Notes: a model not told the origin generated them from the sequence alone. Counted from the first letter of the stretch, positions 33,542-43,268 are shown. The stretch is DNA of 64,000 nt from Chryseobacterium indoltheticum (GCF_003815915.1 NZ_CP033929.1:3658001-3722000); one strand, 5' to 3'. Translations and numbers: made by a program.

Positions 33542-34369
33542 ATGAAAACAGTAATCCCATCCGAAATAACTCCTGTACAATTACAAACAATAATGCAGAC
33601 TGCTGTTTCACCGAGGCCGATTGCGTTGGCTTCTACGGTTGATAAAAATGGTGAAAGCAATTTGTCGCCGTTTAGTTTCTTTAATATGTTCAGTACCGTT
33701 CCTCCGATTTTGATTTTTTCACCATCGAGAAGAGTGCGAGACAATACCACAAAACATACTTTAGAAAATGTTTTAGAAACTTCTGAAGTAGTTATTGGAA
33801 CCGTAAACTTTCCGATCGTACAGCAGATTTCATTAGCTTCAACAGAATATGGTGACGGAGTTAACGAATTTATTAAATCTGGTTTGACGATGAAAGATGC
33901 TGATCTGGTTAAACCAAAATTAATAGAAGAATGTCCTGTTAATTTTGAATGTAAAGTTTTAGAAGTAAAATCTTTAGGAGATCAAGGTGGCGCTGGTAAT
34001 TTGGTTATTTGTGAAGTACAGAAAATTCATATTAGAGAAGAATATCTGAATGAAGAAGGAAATCTGGATCAGAAAAAACTGGATATGGTTGCACGCCTTG
34101 GAGGAAACTGGTATTCTAGAAACAATGAAAATAATCTTTTTGAAGTCCCAAAACCATTAGTAACTAAAGGAATTGGTTTTGATCTTCTTCCTGATTCTAT
34201 AAAATACAGCAAAATTTTTACAGGAAACGATTTGGGAATGTTGGCCAATGTGGAAGTTTTACCTTCTGAAAACTGTCATGATGATGAAAAAATTCATCTT
34301 GAAGCTCAGAAATTTTTACTTGAAAGTAAAATTGAAGAAGCCTGGAAAATTTTGATTAAATCAATTTAG
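33542..34369 (+). CDS. flavin reductase family protein (FMN-binding split barrel)
   Basis: A 275-residue flavoprotein with the split-barrel flavin reductase domain. Markers are TAVSPRPIALASTVDKNGESNLSPFSFF (FMN phosphate contacts), PPILIFSPSRRVRDNTTKHT and VIGTVNFPIVQQISLASTEY. It probably binds FMN and reduces it with NAD(P)H, or acts as an oxygenase partner. The C-terminus (from about 200) extends beyond the core domain. It follows fahA after a repeat and ends at a terminator. A role in aromatic breakdown is possible but not shown. Confidence 0.88.
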   Translation: MKTVIPSEITPVQLQTIMQTAVSPRPIALASTVDKNGESNLSPFSFFNMFSTVPPILIFSPSRRVRDNTTKHTLENVLETSEVVIGTVNFPIVQQISLASTEYGDGVNEFIKSGLTMKDADLVKPKLIEECPVNFECKVLEVKSLGDQGGAGNLVICEVQKIHIREEYLNEEGNLDQKKLDMVARLGGNWYSRNNENNLFEVPKPLVTKGIGFDLLPDSIKYSKIFTGNDLGMLANVEVLPSENCHDDEKIHLEAQKFLLESKIEEAWKILIKSI

Positions 34370-34378
34370 ATTCAAATT

Positions 34379-34408
34379 AAAAGGAGTGAAAATTTTCACT
34401 CCTTTTTT
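34379..34408 (+). terminator. terminator between converging genes
   Basis: AAAAGGAGTGAAA/TTTCACTCCTTTT with arms near 34379-34391 and 34394-34406, followed by T. The A-rich side also allows termination of the minus-strand hydrolase gene. Confidence 0.85.
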
Positions 34409-35255
34409 AGTCAATTACAATTTTAGTATTAACAAATTCAATACATTTTTCTACAACTTCTTTCAGATCTTTTGGTAAATCATCTTCTTCCCAAGGTTCT
34501 TTTGCTCCAAAAGTATGATTTGCATTTTCGATTAAATATAATTCAGAAGTTGGATTTAAAATATGAAGATGTTCAGCATTTTTTACACTTACGCTTTCAT
34601 CAGAAGTCCCATGAATAATTAAAACGTGTGCTTTTGCCATTTCCATTGACCGCTCTACATCGAAGCGGTGCTCATCATTTTTAAAATCTTCAAAAAATTG
34701 GTAATAATGCGGCATTTGTTGTTTCGTTCTCCCATTTTCTACATAATACACACCAGTTTCTTTCCACTCTTCAAATTTTTCTTTTGTAGGAAATCTTTCT
34801 AAAGTATCTACACTTGCCAAAGTAACCAACCCGTTAATTCTTTCATCTTCACAGGTTTTAATAATAGAAATTCCACCGCCGCGGCTATGCCCGATTAAAA
34901 CTATTTTCTGATTGTCTATTTTTGAATCTTTAGCAAAATGATCTATCACAAAATTTAAATCTGAAAGTTCTTTCGAATAATTATTGTTTCCGAATGCTTC
35001 CAGATCTGCAAAATTTTCAGGATTGTCAACAGTAGTTCCATTATGGGAAAAATTAAATTTAACAAAGAAAAAACCAGCTTCTGCAAAATTTTCTGCCATC
35101 AAATTCCACGCTCCCCAATCTTTATACCCTTTATAGCCGTGCACAAAAATCACTAAAGGCAATTTCTTATCGGTTTCAGCATAAAAAGCATCGGCTAAAA
35201 ACGTTTTGGTTTCCGGATTTGAGAGAATGATATTTTTACTTTTTGTGATTTTCAT
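34407..35255 (-). CDS. alpha/beta hydrolase
   Basis: I choose the ATG at 35253-35255 (MKITKSKNIILS), because the 13 residues of the longer frame look untranslated and an AGG-type sequence lies just upstream of this ATG. The resulting protein of about 282 residues has the alpha/beta hydrolase order: oxyanion HGYKGYKDWGAWN, nucleophile elbow LIGHSRGGG (Ser), acid Asp in IIHGTSDESV and His in ENANHTFG. It lacks a signal peptide, so it is a cytoplasmic esterase or acyl hydrolase of unknown substrate. Confidence 0.88.
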   Translation of the reverse strand: MKITKSKNIILSNPETKTFLADAFYAETDKKLPLVIFVHGYKGYKDWGAWNLMAENFAEAGFFFVKFNFSHNGTTVDNPENFADLEAFGNNNYSKELSDLNFVIDHFAKDSKIDNQKIVLIGHSRGGGISIIKTCEDERINGLVTLASVDTLERFPTKEKFEEWKETGVYYVENGRTKQQMPHYYQFFEDFKNDEHRFDVERSMEMAKAHVLIIHGTSDESVSVKNAEHLHILNPTSELYLIENANHTFGAKEPWEEDDLPKDLKEVVEKCIEFVNTKIVID

Positions 35256-35306
35256 ATTTTTAAACCTAAAAATAATACAAATACTATTAAACACAAAGGA
35301 AAACCT

Positions 35307-35314
35307 TAATTTTG
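35307..35314 (+). promoter_or_regulatory. -7 element very close to the start of the HipA-like gene
   Basis: TAATTTTG fits TAnnTTTG. The ATG at 35319 begins 4 bases after it, so a transcript from here would be leaderless or nearly so. No TTG is seen 19 bases upstream. Confidence 0.45.
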
Positions 35315-35318
35315 CATC

Positions 35319-36092
35319 ATGTTGGATTTAAGAACAGTTACCGTACAGCGCTATATTCTTCCGCTTCGCGAAGGCGGCTCACTTCCTGCTTTAGCAGAAG
35401 CCGATGATGATTTTAAATATGTTTTAAAATTTCGCGGAGCCGGTCATGGTGTAAAAATGTTGATTTCAGAACTTTTAGGAGGAAAAATCACAGAAGCTTT
35501 AGGTTTACCTATTCCAGAGCTTGTTTTCGCCAATCTCGATGTCGATTTTGGACGAACAGAAGCTGATGAAGAAATTCAGGATTTATTGAAATTCTCTGAA
35601 GGTCTCAATCTAGGACTTCATTATCTTTCAGAGTCGATTGCATTTGACCCGAGTATTAAAGTCGATCCATTTTTGGCTTCAAAAATTGTCTGGCTCGATG
35701 CGTTTATTACGAATATCGACCGTACTTTCAGGAATACCAACCTTTTGATGTGGCATAAAGAATTGTGGGTGATTGATAATGGTGCTTCATTTTACTTTCA
35801 CCATTCTTGGCAGAATTTTGACACTGCGGCAAAAACTCCTTTTAAGTATGTGAAAGATCACGTTTTGCTTCCTCAGGCAACCATGTTGGATGAAGCCGAT
35901 AAATTTGCTCATGAGGTGTTGAATGATGAGGTTTTCAGAGCAATTATCAATCTAATACCGCAAGATTGGCTGCATTGGGATGACGCCGAAGAGAGCCCGG
36001 ATGAAATACGAGAAGTCTATTTCAACTTTATGAAAACCCGATTAGAAAATTCTGAAATCTTTGTAAACGAAGCAAAAAATGCAAGAGGATAA
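35319..36092 (+). CDS. HipA-like kinase domain protein
   Basis: A 257-residue protein resembling the stand-alone HipA-like kinase family, much shorter than HipA itself (about 440). The N-terminal segment FKYVLKFRGAGHGVKMLISELLGGKITEALGLP holds the Lys-containing strand and helix. The catalytic region DAFITNIDRTFRNTNLLMWHKELWVIDNGASF provides the Asp, Asn and second Asp expected for a kinase. There is no adjacent HipB-like antitoxin. It overlaps the DUF3037 gene by 14 bases, an arrangement I recall in many genomes. The target is unknown. Confidence 0.82.
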   Translation: MLDLRTVTVQRYILPLREGGSLPALAEADDDFKYVLKFRGAGHGVKMLISELLGGKITEALGLPIPELVFANLDVDFGRTEADEEIQDLLKFSEGLNLGLHYLSESIAFDPSIKVDPFLASKIVWLDAFITNIDRTFRNTNLLMWHKELWVIDNGASFYFHHSWQNFDTAAKTPFKYVKDHVLLPQATMLDEADKFAHEVLNDEVFRAIINLIPQDWLHWDDAEESPDEIREVYFNFMKTRLENSEIFVNEAKNARG

Positions 36093-36462
36093 AATATACG
36101 AATACGCCATAATACGTTTGGTACCAAAGGTTGAAAGAGAAGAATTTTTCAATATTGGCCTGGTTATGTTTTCGAAGAGAGAAAAATTTATCCGAATGGC
36201 ATTTTATTTGTGTCCAGATAAATTCAAACTGATGCATAGCAAATTGGATTATGAAGATGTCTATCAGAATCTTGAAGCTTTCAAAAAAATAGCAGACGGA
36301 ACAAAAGATGGCGGTCCCATTGCATCATTAGAAATCCCTGAACGTTTCCGGTGGCTCACTGCGGTAAGAAGTTTGGTGGTACAGACTTCAAGACCTCATC
36401 CCGGAAAATCAAAAGATCTGGACAAAACTTTTGAAAAACTATTTGAGGAATTGGTGAAATAA
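36079..36462 (+). CDS. DUF3037 family protein
   Basis: A 127-residue soluble protein. The opening YEYAIIRLVPKVEREEFFNIGLVMFSKREKFI and the end RSLVVQTSRPHPGKSKDLDKTFEKLFEELV match the DUF3037 family; its function is unknown. Its start lies 14 bases inside the HipA-like gene, so the two are translated together and probably work together, perhaps as kinase and modulator or substrate. That role is inference. Confidence 0.85.
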   Translation: MQEDKIYEYAIIRLVPKVEREEFFNIGLVMFSKREKFIRMAFYLCPDKFKLMHSKLDYEDVYQNLEAFKKIADGTKDGGPIASLEIPERFRWLTAVRSLVVQTSRPHPGKSKDLDKTFEKLFEELVK

Positions 36463-36482
36463 CAAACCATTTACAATAGAAT

Positions 36483-37505
36483 ATGAACTTTTACACTTTA
36501 CATAAACATACAGATAGGTTTTTTACAAACCTATTTTTTGTGCTTATAATTACCATCTCTACATTTGGGTTTTCACAGAAACAGAAAAGCCAAGTCCTTT
36601 TTCAGGCAGCCAATGTTTCAGAAAATATTGCGTATAAAACTGACGAAAGTGGTAAAAAAATACAGCTCGATATTTACCGCCCAAAAAATACGGATGATAA
36701 AAAAATTCCCGTTGTGGTTTATGTTCATGGCGGAGCTTGGGTGGAAGGTGACAAAATAATTACTGCAGATAATTATGTTGAAAATACCATTTTGAAACTT
36801 TTAGAAAAAAACTATACTGTCATCAGCATCAATTACCGTTTGGTTTCCGAGAATCTGCACTTCCCGGCGCCCATTCAGGATACCAAGGATGCGATAAGAT
36901 GGATTCGTAAAAACGCAGATCAATATCACCTTGATGAAAACAACATCGGAATGTGGGGCGTTTCTGCAGGGGCTCACTTATCACTTTTGAGCGCCTACAC
37001 GCAGGATAATGAGTTTTTGGGAGATCCTGAGCTTTCAGAATATTCGGCGAAAGTAAATTATGTAGTTGATAATTTCGGACCGACTGATATGAACACACTG
37101 CTTCATACAAGAGCTCCCAAACCAATGCTTTTTATTGTAGGTTTAATTTCGCAAAAAATCATCGACATAAGAACCAATCTTGCGCATGGACTTACCGGAT
37201 ATGATATTAAAACAAACAGACAAAAAGTGATTGAGGTCTGCAAAACTATATCTCCGCTTAATTATACTCAAAATACAGTTCCTACACTGATGCTTCACGG
37301 GAATAAAGATAAAGTAGCACCATTAAGACATTCGAAGAGACTCAACAGAATGCTGAAAAAAGCAGGAACCGAACATTCATTAATCGTTGTGAAAAAAGGC
37401 AACCATGGCTTTAAAAATACAGATAAAACCTATCAGGACGAGCTTAACGATGAAATGATTAAGTTCATTCTTTCACATGAAAAAACAACAGTTGTTCATC
37501 ATTAA
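36483..37505 (+). CDS. alpha/beta hydrolase (esterase/lipase-like), probably exported
   Basis: A 340-residue protein with an N-terminal hydrophobic segment (FFTNLFFVLIITISTFGFSQ) that may be a signal peptide or anchor. The catalytic domain has the HGGAW oxyanion motif, the nucleophile elbow GVSAGAHLS (Ser), Asp in LHGNKDKVAP and His in KKGNHGFKN. This fits carboxylesterases of the hormone-sensitive lipase or BD-FAE type. It is 20 bases downstream of the DUF3037 gene, so it could share its transcript. Confidence 0.87.
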   Translation: MNFYTLHKHTDRFFTNLFFVLIITISTFGFSQKQKSQVLFQAANVSENIAYKTDESGKKIQLDIYRPKNTDDKKIPVVVYVHGGAWVEGDKIITADNYVENTILKLLEKNYTVISINYRLVSENLHFPAPIQDTKDAIRWIRKNADQYHLDENNIGMWGVSAGAHLSLLSAYTQDNEFLGDPELSEYSAKVNYVVDNFGPTDMNTLLHTRAPKPMLFIVGLISQKIIDIRTNLAHGLTGYDIKTNRQKVIEVCKTISPLNYTQNTVPTLMLHGNKDKVAPLRHSKRLNRMLKKAGTEHSLIVVKKGNHGFKNTDKTYQDELNDEMIKFILSHEKTTVVHH

Positions 37506-37731
37506 TTACATTATTAAATTATATACTTTTTCAAATTGAAGCAATAATCTAAACAATTATTAATCAATTATTTAAATTCAAATCCACTTTCTAAAACAGT
37601 ACAAATTTGCTAGATTGATATACATATCGTTCTATTTTATATGAAAAACAGGTAACTTGGCCAAATGCTTAAATTACTAATAGTAAAAAAGCAATAACCT
37701 TAATTATTTAATCATATAAAATTGAAATAAT

Positions 37732-39573
37732 ATGGAATTTCTAAATGGAATCAATGCACTGACTTTAGTATTTACCTCACTGCTCATTTTTGCGATTGCC
37801 TACCGTTTTTACGGAATCTATTTAGCCAATAAAGTACTCCGTCTGAATGACAAAAATACTACTCCCGCTGTAGAATTTGCAGACGGAAAAGACTATGTAG
37901 CCACCAACAAAAATGTTCTTTTTGGGCATCACTTTGCAGCAATTGCAGCAGCAGGACCATTGGTAGGACCTGTTTTGGCTGCTCAATTCGGTTATCTTCC
38001 CGGTGCCATCTGGATCTTAATTGGCTGTGTATTGGGAGGCGGCGTTCACGATATGGTCGTACTTTTTGCCTCTGTAAGACACAAAGGACAAAGTTTAGCA
38101 ACTATCGCATCCAAAGAAATTGGTAAAACAACCGGAACTGTTGCAGGTTTTGCGATTTTATTCATCTTAATTTTAACGTTGGCAGGACTTTCATTAGCCT
38201 GTATCAATGCGATGCATGAAGCTTCGTGGTCATTGTTTACCGTGGTTATCACAATGCCGATTGCTATTATCATGGGATTGATCATGCGATACAGAAAAAA
38301 CTCTGTGACTTTTGCAAGTATTCTGGGCGGTATTCTTTTGATCGCCGGAATTATTGGCGGACATAATTTAATGCAAAATGAAACGATAAATAATATGTTC
38401 TCATGGGATATTACAACGATTTCTATTGCAATTCCTCTGTATGGATTTTTAGCTTCTGTGCTTCCGGTCTGGCTGCTTTTGGTACCAAGAGATTATCTAT
38501 CAACTTACTTAAAAATAGGAACAATTATCATGTTGGCCATTGGGGTTATAGTCATTCACCCAACCATTCAAATGCCGGCCTTAACAGAATTTGTGAACGG
38601 CGGTGGCCCCGTAATCGGCGGTCCGGTTTTACCTTTTATTTTTATTGTCATTGCGTGTGGGGCGATTTCAGGTTTCCATGCAGTAATTGCGACAGGAACG
38701 ACTCCGAAAATGCTGAACCGAGAAAAGGAAATTCTATTTGTAGGTTACGGAGCAATGCTTGTAGAGGGATTTGTTGCATTAATGGCATTAATCGCTGCTT
38801 GTACTTTGATGCCCGGAGATTATTTTGCCATCAACACACCAAAAGATACCTATGACGCTTTCTTAGCAACACATCCTAGTTTACACGGTGTTGATATTGA
38901 TTATTTTTCAGAAAGAATAGGAATTGATCTGCACGGAAGAACCGGAGGAGCCGTTTCTCTAGCAGTCGGAATGGCTCATATTTTCAATAAAATCCCTTAC
39001 ATGGATCAGCTGATGGCGTATTGGTATAATTTCGCAATTATGTTTGAAGCCGTATTTATTTTGACCGCTATTGATGCAGGCACAAGAGTCGGAAGATTTT
39101 TCTTACAGGAAATGCTGGGATCTGTAATACCTAAATTTAATGATAAAAACTGGACTCCCGGAATTATCATCAGCAGTTTGCTTTTCACTTTTGCGTGGGG
39201 ATATTTAGTGTTTACCGGAAACGTAAGCAGCATCTGGCCACTCTTCGGAATCAGTAATCAGTTGCTCGCAGCCTGCGGATTGATTGTCTGTACAACGATG
39301 CTTATTAGATTAAATCGAGGAAAATATGCACTTTGCTCGGCGATCCCAGGAGTTTTTATGGCGATTATCACATTTTGGGCAGGATATATTCAGGTAATGG
39401 ATATTTACATTCCCAAACAGCAATATTTATTGGCAACGTTAGCAGTCGTGGCAATGGTACTGATGCTTGTGGTTTTTGTTGGTGCATTTAGAAAATGGTA
39501 CCAGCTGCTTCAAGTTAAAACTTCACATACCGATTTCTATGGCGAGACGGTGAAAGAATTAGTCGAGAGATAA
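37732..39573 (+). CDS. cstA: carbon starvation protein A (peptide/pyruvate transporter family)
   Basis: A 613-residue inner-membrane protein with roughly sixteen hydrophobic segments. Family hallmarks are the N-terminal YRFYGIYLANKVL, FGHHFAAIAAAGPLVGPVLAAQFGYLPGA, GGGVHDMVVLFASVRHKGQSL and the C-terminal WPLFGISNQLLAACGL. E. coli CstA and BtsT take up peptides or pyruvate under carbon limitation, and this is probably similar. A 226-base AT-rich gap precedes the gene, with no clear promoter match. A strong terminator follows. Confidence 0.94.
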   Translation: MEFLNGINALTLVFTSLLIFAIAYRFYGIYLANKVLRLNDKNTTPAVEFADGKDYVATNKNVLFGHHFAAIAAAGPLVGPVLAAQFGYLPGAIWILIGCVLGGGVHDMVVLFASVRHKGQSLATIASKEIGKTTGTVAGFAILFILILTLAGLSLACINAMHEASWSLFTVVITMPIAIIMGLIMRYRKNSVTFASILGGILLIAGIIGGHNLMQNETINNMFSWDITTISIAIPLYGFLASVLPVWLLLVPRDYLSTYLKIGTIIMLAIGVIVIHPTIQMPALTEFVNGGGPVIGGPVLPFIFIVIACGAISGFHAVIATGTTPKMLNREKEILFVGYGAMLVEGFVALMALIAACTLMPGDYFAINTPKDTYDAFLATHPSLHGVDIDYFSERIGIDLHGRTGGAVSLAVGMAHIFNKIPYMDQLMAYWYNFAIMFEAVFILTAIDAGTRVGRFFLQEMLGSVIPKFNDKNWTPGIIISSLLFTFAWGYLVFTGNVSSIWPLFGISNQLLAACGLIVCTTMLIRLNRGKYALCSAIPGVFMAIITFWAGYIQVMDIYIPKQQYLLATLAVVAMVLMLVVFVGAFRKWYQLLQVKTSHTDFYGETVKELVER

Positions 39574-39583
39574 TTTTTAGATT

Positions 39584-39626
39584 ATAAAAGAGACGCAATT
39601 TGATTTTGCGTCTCTTTTATTTTTTG
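39584..39626 (+). terminator. cstA terminator, probably bidirectional
   Basis: ATAAAAGAGACGCAA/TTGCGTCTCTTTTAT (39584-39598, 39606-39620) followed by T. The minus-strand lipoprotein gene ends inside it. Confidence 0.9.
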
Positions 39627-40000
39627 ATTTTTACGAAAATTTTTGAACAACCTTCATCGCAAATAAAACTTCCTTTCAAATCTATTTCATCTAAAATTAA
39701 TCTTTCCTTTTCAAATCTGTAAGAATATAAAACAGTATCATTTATCACAGGGTCAATTAATTCCAAAATATTTTTATGGCTGATTTTATATATCCCAGAA
39801 AATATTTTACCATTTAAACTTTGGGTATACATACTATCTTTACTAAATGAAATAAGGTATTCAAAATCATCATTTTTAACAAATTTTGCCCCATTATCTG
39901 TTGTAGATTCGCTTAATTCCCACACACCAATTACTGTATACCTTTCCTTATTTTCACATGAAATATTCAGAAAAAATAAGATAGCCAGAAACATTCTCAT
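39617..40000 (-). CDS. small lipoprotein, possibly lipocalin-like
   Basis: A 127-residue protein with a short lipoprotein signal (MRMFLAILFFLNISCE, Cys near 15). The mature part (YTVIGVWELSESTTDNGAKF, LISFSKDSMYTQSLNGKIFSGIYKI) has the strand rhythm of lipocalin-like domains that begin with a Gly-x-Trp motif. Its start overlaps the stop of the upstream hydrolase gene by one base, so it is co-translated with it. Function unknown. Confidence 0.75.
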   Translation of the reverse strand: MRMFLAILFFLNISCENKERYTVIGVWELSESTTDNGAKFVKNDDFEYLISFSKDSMYTQSLNGKIFSGIYKISHKNILELIDPVINDTVLYSYRFEKERLILDEIDLKGSFICDEGCSKIFVKIKK

Positions 40001-40824
40001 TACTGTACATTCTTAAGTTTCTCAATCCTGTTAATTTCATTTAAAAGCAATGGAAAAGCAGGATGAGCCATTCCGCCATGATCGAAGCCATCAAGTTCGT
40101 ACAGTGTGGTTTCTTTATGCCCTTTCAGTTTCATCATTCGCCACATGTAAGCATTTTCTTCGTATCTCCCTAATAGTTCTTTTTCACGATCACCAGTTAT
40201 TAAAAGCAATGGCGGTGCGTCTGTGCGGATGAAGTGGAGCGGTGCCATATCATCAATTCGTGCATCAAGTTCATCAATTCCTTTTTCTTTTCTGGTGGTA
40301 AAATGACTGATCATCTGTCCACTGAAAGGAATAATTCCGGCCAATTGATTGGCGTCTATTTTATATTTATGTAAATAAGATTTATCTAAACCTACCATCG
40401 AAGCGAGATAACCACCCGCCGAATGTCCGGAGATGAAAATTAAATCCTCACTTCCGCCAGATTTTTTGATATTATTAAAAACCCAGGCTGTTGCCGCCGC
40501 TGCGTCTTCGATATATTTTGGAGCATTTACTTTAGGTGACAGTCTGTAGTTGACAGCGATGATCGCAATTCCTTTATTTTTTAGTTCTTCGGGAATATGT
40601 TTTTCTCCACCCGTTATTCCGCCACCATGAAACCAAATGACTGTTGAAAAATTCTTTATATTTTTTGGAACATACACATCCAAAACACATCTTTCGTTAA
40701 TATAAACATCAGATTTATTTGTTTTCTCATCGTAATAATGAACATTGGAAATGGTTTGATATTCCTGAGAAAATATTGATATTGAAGTGATTGTTATGAA
40801 TAAAAATATAAGAAGTTTTTTCAT
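40000..40824 (-). CDS. exported alpha/beta hydrolase
   Basis: A 274-residue protein with a signal peptide (MKKLLIFLFITITSISIFSQ). The catalytic markers are FHGGGITGG, the nucleophile elbow FISGHSAGGYLASM (Ser), Asp in LLITGDREKE and His in GFDHGGMAH. It resembles BD-FAE/esterase-type hydrolases. The substrate is unknown. It is the first gene of a two-gene unit with the small lipoprotein. Confidence 0.87.
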   Translation of the reverse strand: MKKLLIFLFITITSISIFSQEYQTISNVHYYDEKTNKSDVYINERCVLDVYVPKNIKNFSTVIWFHGGGITGGEKHIPEELKNKGIAIIAVNYRLSPKVNAPKYIEDAAAATAWVFNNIKKSGGSEDLIFISGHSAGGYLASMVGLDKSYLHKYKIDANQLAGIIPFSGQMISHFTTRKEKGIDELDARIDDMAPLHFIRTDAPPLLLITGDREKELLGRYEENAYMWRMMKLKGHKETTLYELDGFDHGGMAHPAFPLLLNEINRIEKLKNVQ

Positions 40825-40855
40825 TTTAAATTTTTAGGAATTTAAAGATAACAAT

Positions 40856-40890
40856 TTATAAAAAAACAGACCTTCTAAGAAAGTCTGTTT
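40856..40890 (-). terminator. helicase gene terminator
   Basis: AAACAGAC/GTCTGTTT (40864-40871, 40883-40890) with a T run on the minus strand (complement of 40860-40866). It lies 25 bases past the helicase stop. Confidence 0.8.
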
Positions 40891-40915
40891 AATAATTTAT
40901 AATGAAATTTCGTTT

Positions 40916-43246
40916 TTAAATCTTAGTCAGCTTAGCATATTTCAAGATCAAATTCTTTTCTCCTTCGTGTAAGAAAACAACTTTTGCTTTGATATTCTGA
41001 GGATCAGTTCCATCCAGGAATTTTACTTCACCTATTCCGAAACGGTCGTGTCTCACTTTGTCACCCACTTCAATATCCTGCGAAGAAGCTCCGCTTGGAT
41101 TGATAATTTTTGCAGTACTTACCGGTTTCAATTTTCTCGGCTCAGCAATCGGCTTATCATTTTCAGTCTTAGATATTGTTTTCTTTTCAACTTTTTTAAA
41201 GCTTCTCATTTCTGAAGGATGCTCATCAAAAATATTTGAAGTGATGCCTGCATTGTTGATGAATCTCTTTTCGATCGCAGGATTCAAAAATTCAATATAT
41301 TCTTCATCTACTTCACTCAAAAACCTTGACGGCTCGGCATCGGTAATTTTTCCCCATTGAAAACGGGAAACGGCATATGAGAAAAATGCCTGTTTTTCAG
41401 CTCTTGTCAAGGCAACGTAAAATAAACGTCTTTCTTCTTCCAAATCTTCACGGGTTGCCGAACTCATAAAACTTGGGAATAGATTTTCCTCTAATCCAAC
41501 CAAATGGACTACCGGAAATTCAAGACCTTTTGAAAGGTGAATCGTCATCAGCGAAACCATATCTTCATCGTCATCTTTTCGCTGGGTATCGGCAGAAAGT
41601 GCAATGTTTTCAAGGAAATTTGGTAAGCTTGGATCTCCGTCTTCAATTTGTTGTTGCTCTTCAATGAAACCCTGCATAGAGTTCATCAATTCCTGAACGT
41701 TCTCTACACGTGAAATTCCTTCAGGAGTTTGATCATCTTTTAAAAACTTAATCAAACCGCTTCGTTTTGCCACTTCCATTGCAACGCTGTATGCGGTTTC
41801 AGTTTTAAGCAAAACCTGAAATGCTTTGATCATTGACCAGAAATCGCTCAGTTTTGTTAAAACGCCATTGTTGAATTTCAATTGTGGCGCATATATTCCC
41901 AGATTGTCTAAAACTTTAGACACCGGAAGATTTTGCGAATCCGCAAAAACAATTAATTTATTTTGAGTCGTCTCACCAATTCCTCTTGTCGGATAGTTGA
42001 TTACTCTCATTAAAGCTTCAGAATCATTTTCATTGACTAAAAGACGGAGGTAACCGATCAAATCTTTCACCTCTTTCCTTTGGTAGAAAGACAAACCTCC
42101 ATATACTTTATACGGAATATTTTTTCGTCTCAAAGAGTCTTCAAAAGCTCGTGTCTGAGAGTTTGTACGGTATAAAATTGCAAAATCGCTGAATTTTTTC
42201 TGTTCTCGATTGCTCAGTTCCCAAATATTTCCGGCGACGAAATTGGCTTCATCTGCATCAGAAAGCGAGCGGTAAACCTTGATTTTTTCACCGACTTCAT
42301 TTTCACTGAAGACATTTTTCTTAAACTGCTGCAAATTTTTAGCAATCACCACATTCGCCGCATTGACGATATTTTGTGTCGAACGGTAATTTTGCTCCAA
42401 AGAAACCGTCACGGCATCCGGATAATCTTTTTTGAAATTTAAAATATTATAAATATTGGCACCACGGAAAGAGTAAATTGACTGCGCATCATCTCCAACC
42501 ACACAAATATTCTCAAACTTTGATGCTAAAGCTTTTACAATCAAATACTGAGAATGATTCGTATCCTGGTACTCATCCACAAGAATATATCTGAATCTAT
42601 CCTGATATTTTGCTAAAACCTCCGGAAACCTTGTTAAAAGTTCATTGGTTTTCAATAATAAATCATCAAAGTCCATTGAGCCATTTTTGAAACAGGCTTC
42701 TACGTATTTTTCATAAATCTTCCCGATAAATTTCATGTTGGCTTTTTCGTCAGCCTCCATTAATTCAGGATTGTTGTAATATGCTTTTACGGTAATCAGG
42801 TTATTTTTGTAATTGGAAATTCTCGCCTGAACTTTTTTAGGTTTGTATAAATCGGCATCAATATTCATGTCTTTCAACACTTTTCTGATGACATTCAAAG
42901 CATCCTGCTGATCGTAAATCGTAAAATTGGACGGATAACCCAAATAATGCGCCTCACTTCGTAGAATTCTTGCAAAAACTGAGTGAAAAGTTCCCATCCA
43001 AAGGCTTCGTGCATTGCTTTGCCCAACCACTTTGGCGATACGTTCCTTCATTTCCTTTGCCGCTTTATTGGTAAAGGTTAATGCCAGAATATTGAAAGGA
43101 TCCACGCCATTGGTAATCAAATGCGCAATACGCATTGTAAGTACACGCGTTTTTCCGGAACCGGCTCCTGCAAGCACCATCAAAGGTCCTTGTAAAGTGG
43201 TAACAGCTTCATATTGTGATTCGTTGAGTCCTTTCAGATAATCCAT
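40916..43246 (-). CDS. UvrD/PcrA-type DNA helicase
   Basis: A 776-residue superfamily 1A 3'-5' helicase for repair and for clearing replication conflicts. Motif I is VLAGAGSGKTRV (near 27), motif II ILVDEYQDTNHSQY, motif III VGDDAQSIYSFRGA, motif IV QNYRSTQNIV, motif V TIHLSKGLEFPVVHL and motif VI FYVALTRAEKQAF. The C-terminal segment VGDKVRHDRFGIGEVKFLDG is the Tudor-like fold known to bind RNA polymerase in PcrA/UvrD. I leave the symbol open between pcrA and uvrD. A consensus promoter lies upstream. Confidence 0.95.
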   Translation of the reverse strand: MDYLKGLNESQYEAVTTLQGPLMVLAGAGSGKTRVLTMRIAHLITNGVDPFNILALTFTNKAAKEMKERIAKVVGQSNARSLWMGTFHSVFARILRSEAHYLGYPSNFTIYDQQDALNVIRKVLKDMNIDADLYKPKKVQARISNYKNNLITVKAYYNNPELMEADEKANMKFIGKIYEKYVEACFKNGSMDFDDLLLKTNELLTRFPEVLAKYQDRFRYILVDEYQDTNHSQYLIVKALASKFENICVVGDDAQSIYSFRGANIYNILNFKKDYPDAVTVSLEQNYRSTQNIVNAANVVIAKNLQQFKKNVFSENEVGEKIKVYRSLSDADEANFVAGNIWELSNREQKKFSDFAILYRTNSQTRAFEDSLRRKNIPYKVYGGLSFYQRKEVKDLIGYLRLLVNENDSEALMRVINYPTRGIGETTQNKLIVFADSQNLPVSKVLDNLGIYAPQLKFNNGVLTKLSDFWSMIKAFQVLLKTETAYSVAMEVAKRSGLIKFLKDDQTPEGISRVENVQELMNSMQGFIEEQQQIEDGDPSLPNFLENIALSADTQRKDDDEDMVSLMTIHLSKGLEFPVVHLVGLEENLFPSFMSSATREDLEEERRLFYVALTRAEKQAFFSYAVSRFQWGKITDAEPSRFLSEVDEEYIEFLNPAIEKRFINNAGITSNIFDEHPSEMRSFKKVEKKTISKTENDKPIAEPRKLKPVSTAKIINPSGASSQDIEVGDKVRHDRFGIGEVKFLDGTDPQNIKAKVVFLHEGEKNLILKYAKLTKI

Positions 43247-43268
43247 ACTGCAAAAAAATTTGGGAACA

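Noticed and set aside
33382..33750. 122-residue minus-strand frame upstream of the flavin reductase
   Set aside because: Half lies in the inverted repeat 33398-33489 and half is the complement of the flavin reductase start.
40050..40232. Small plus-strand frame inside the exported hydrolase gene
   Set aside because: It is fully antisense to a gene with complete catalytic motifs and has no recognisable features.
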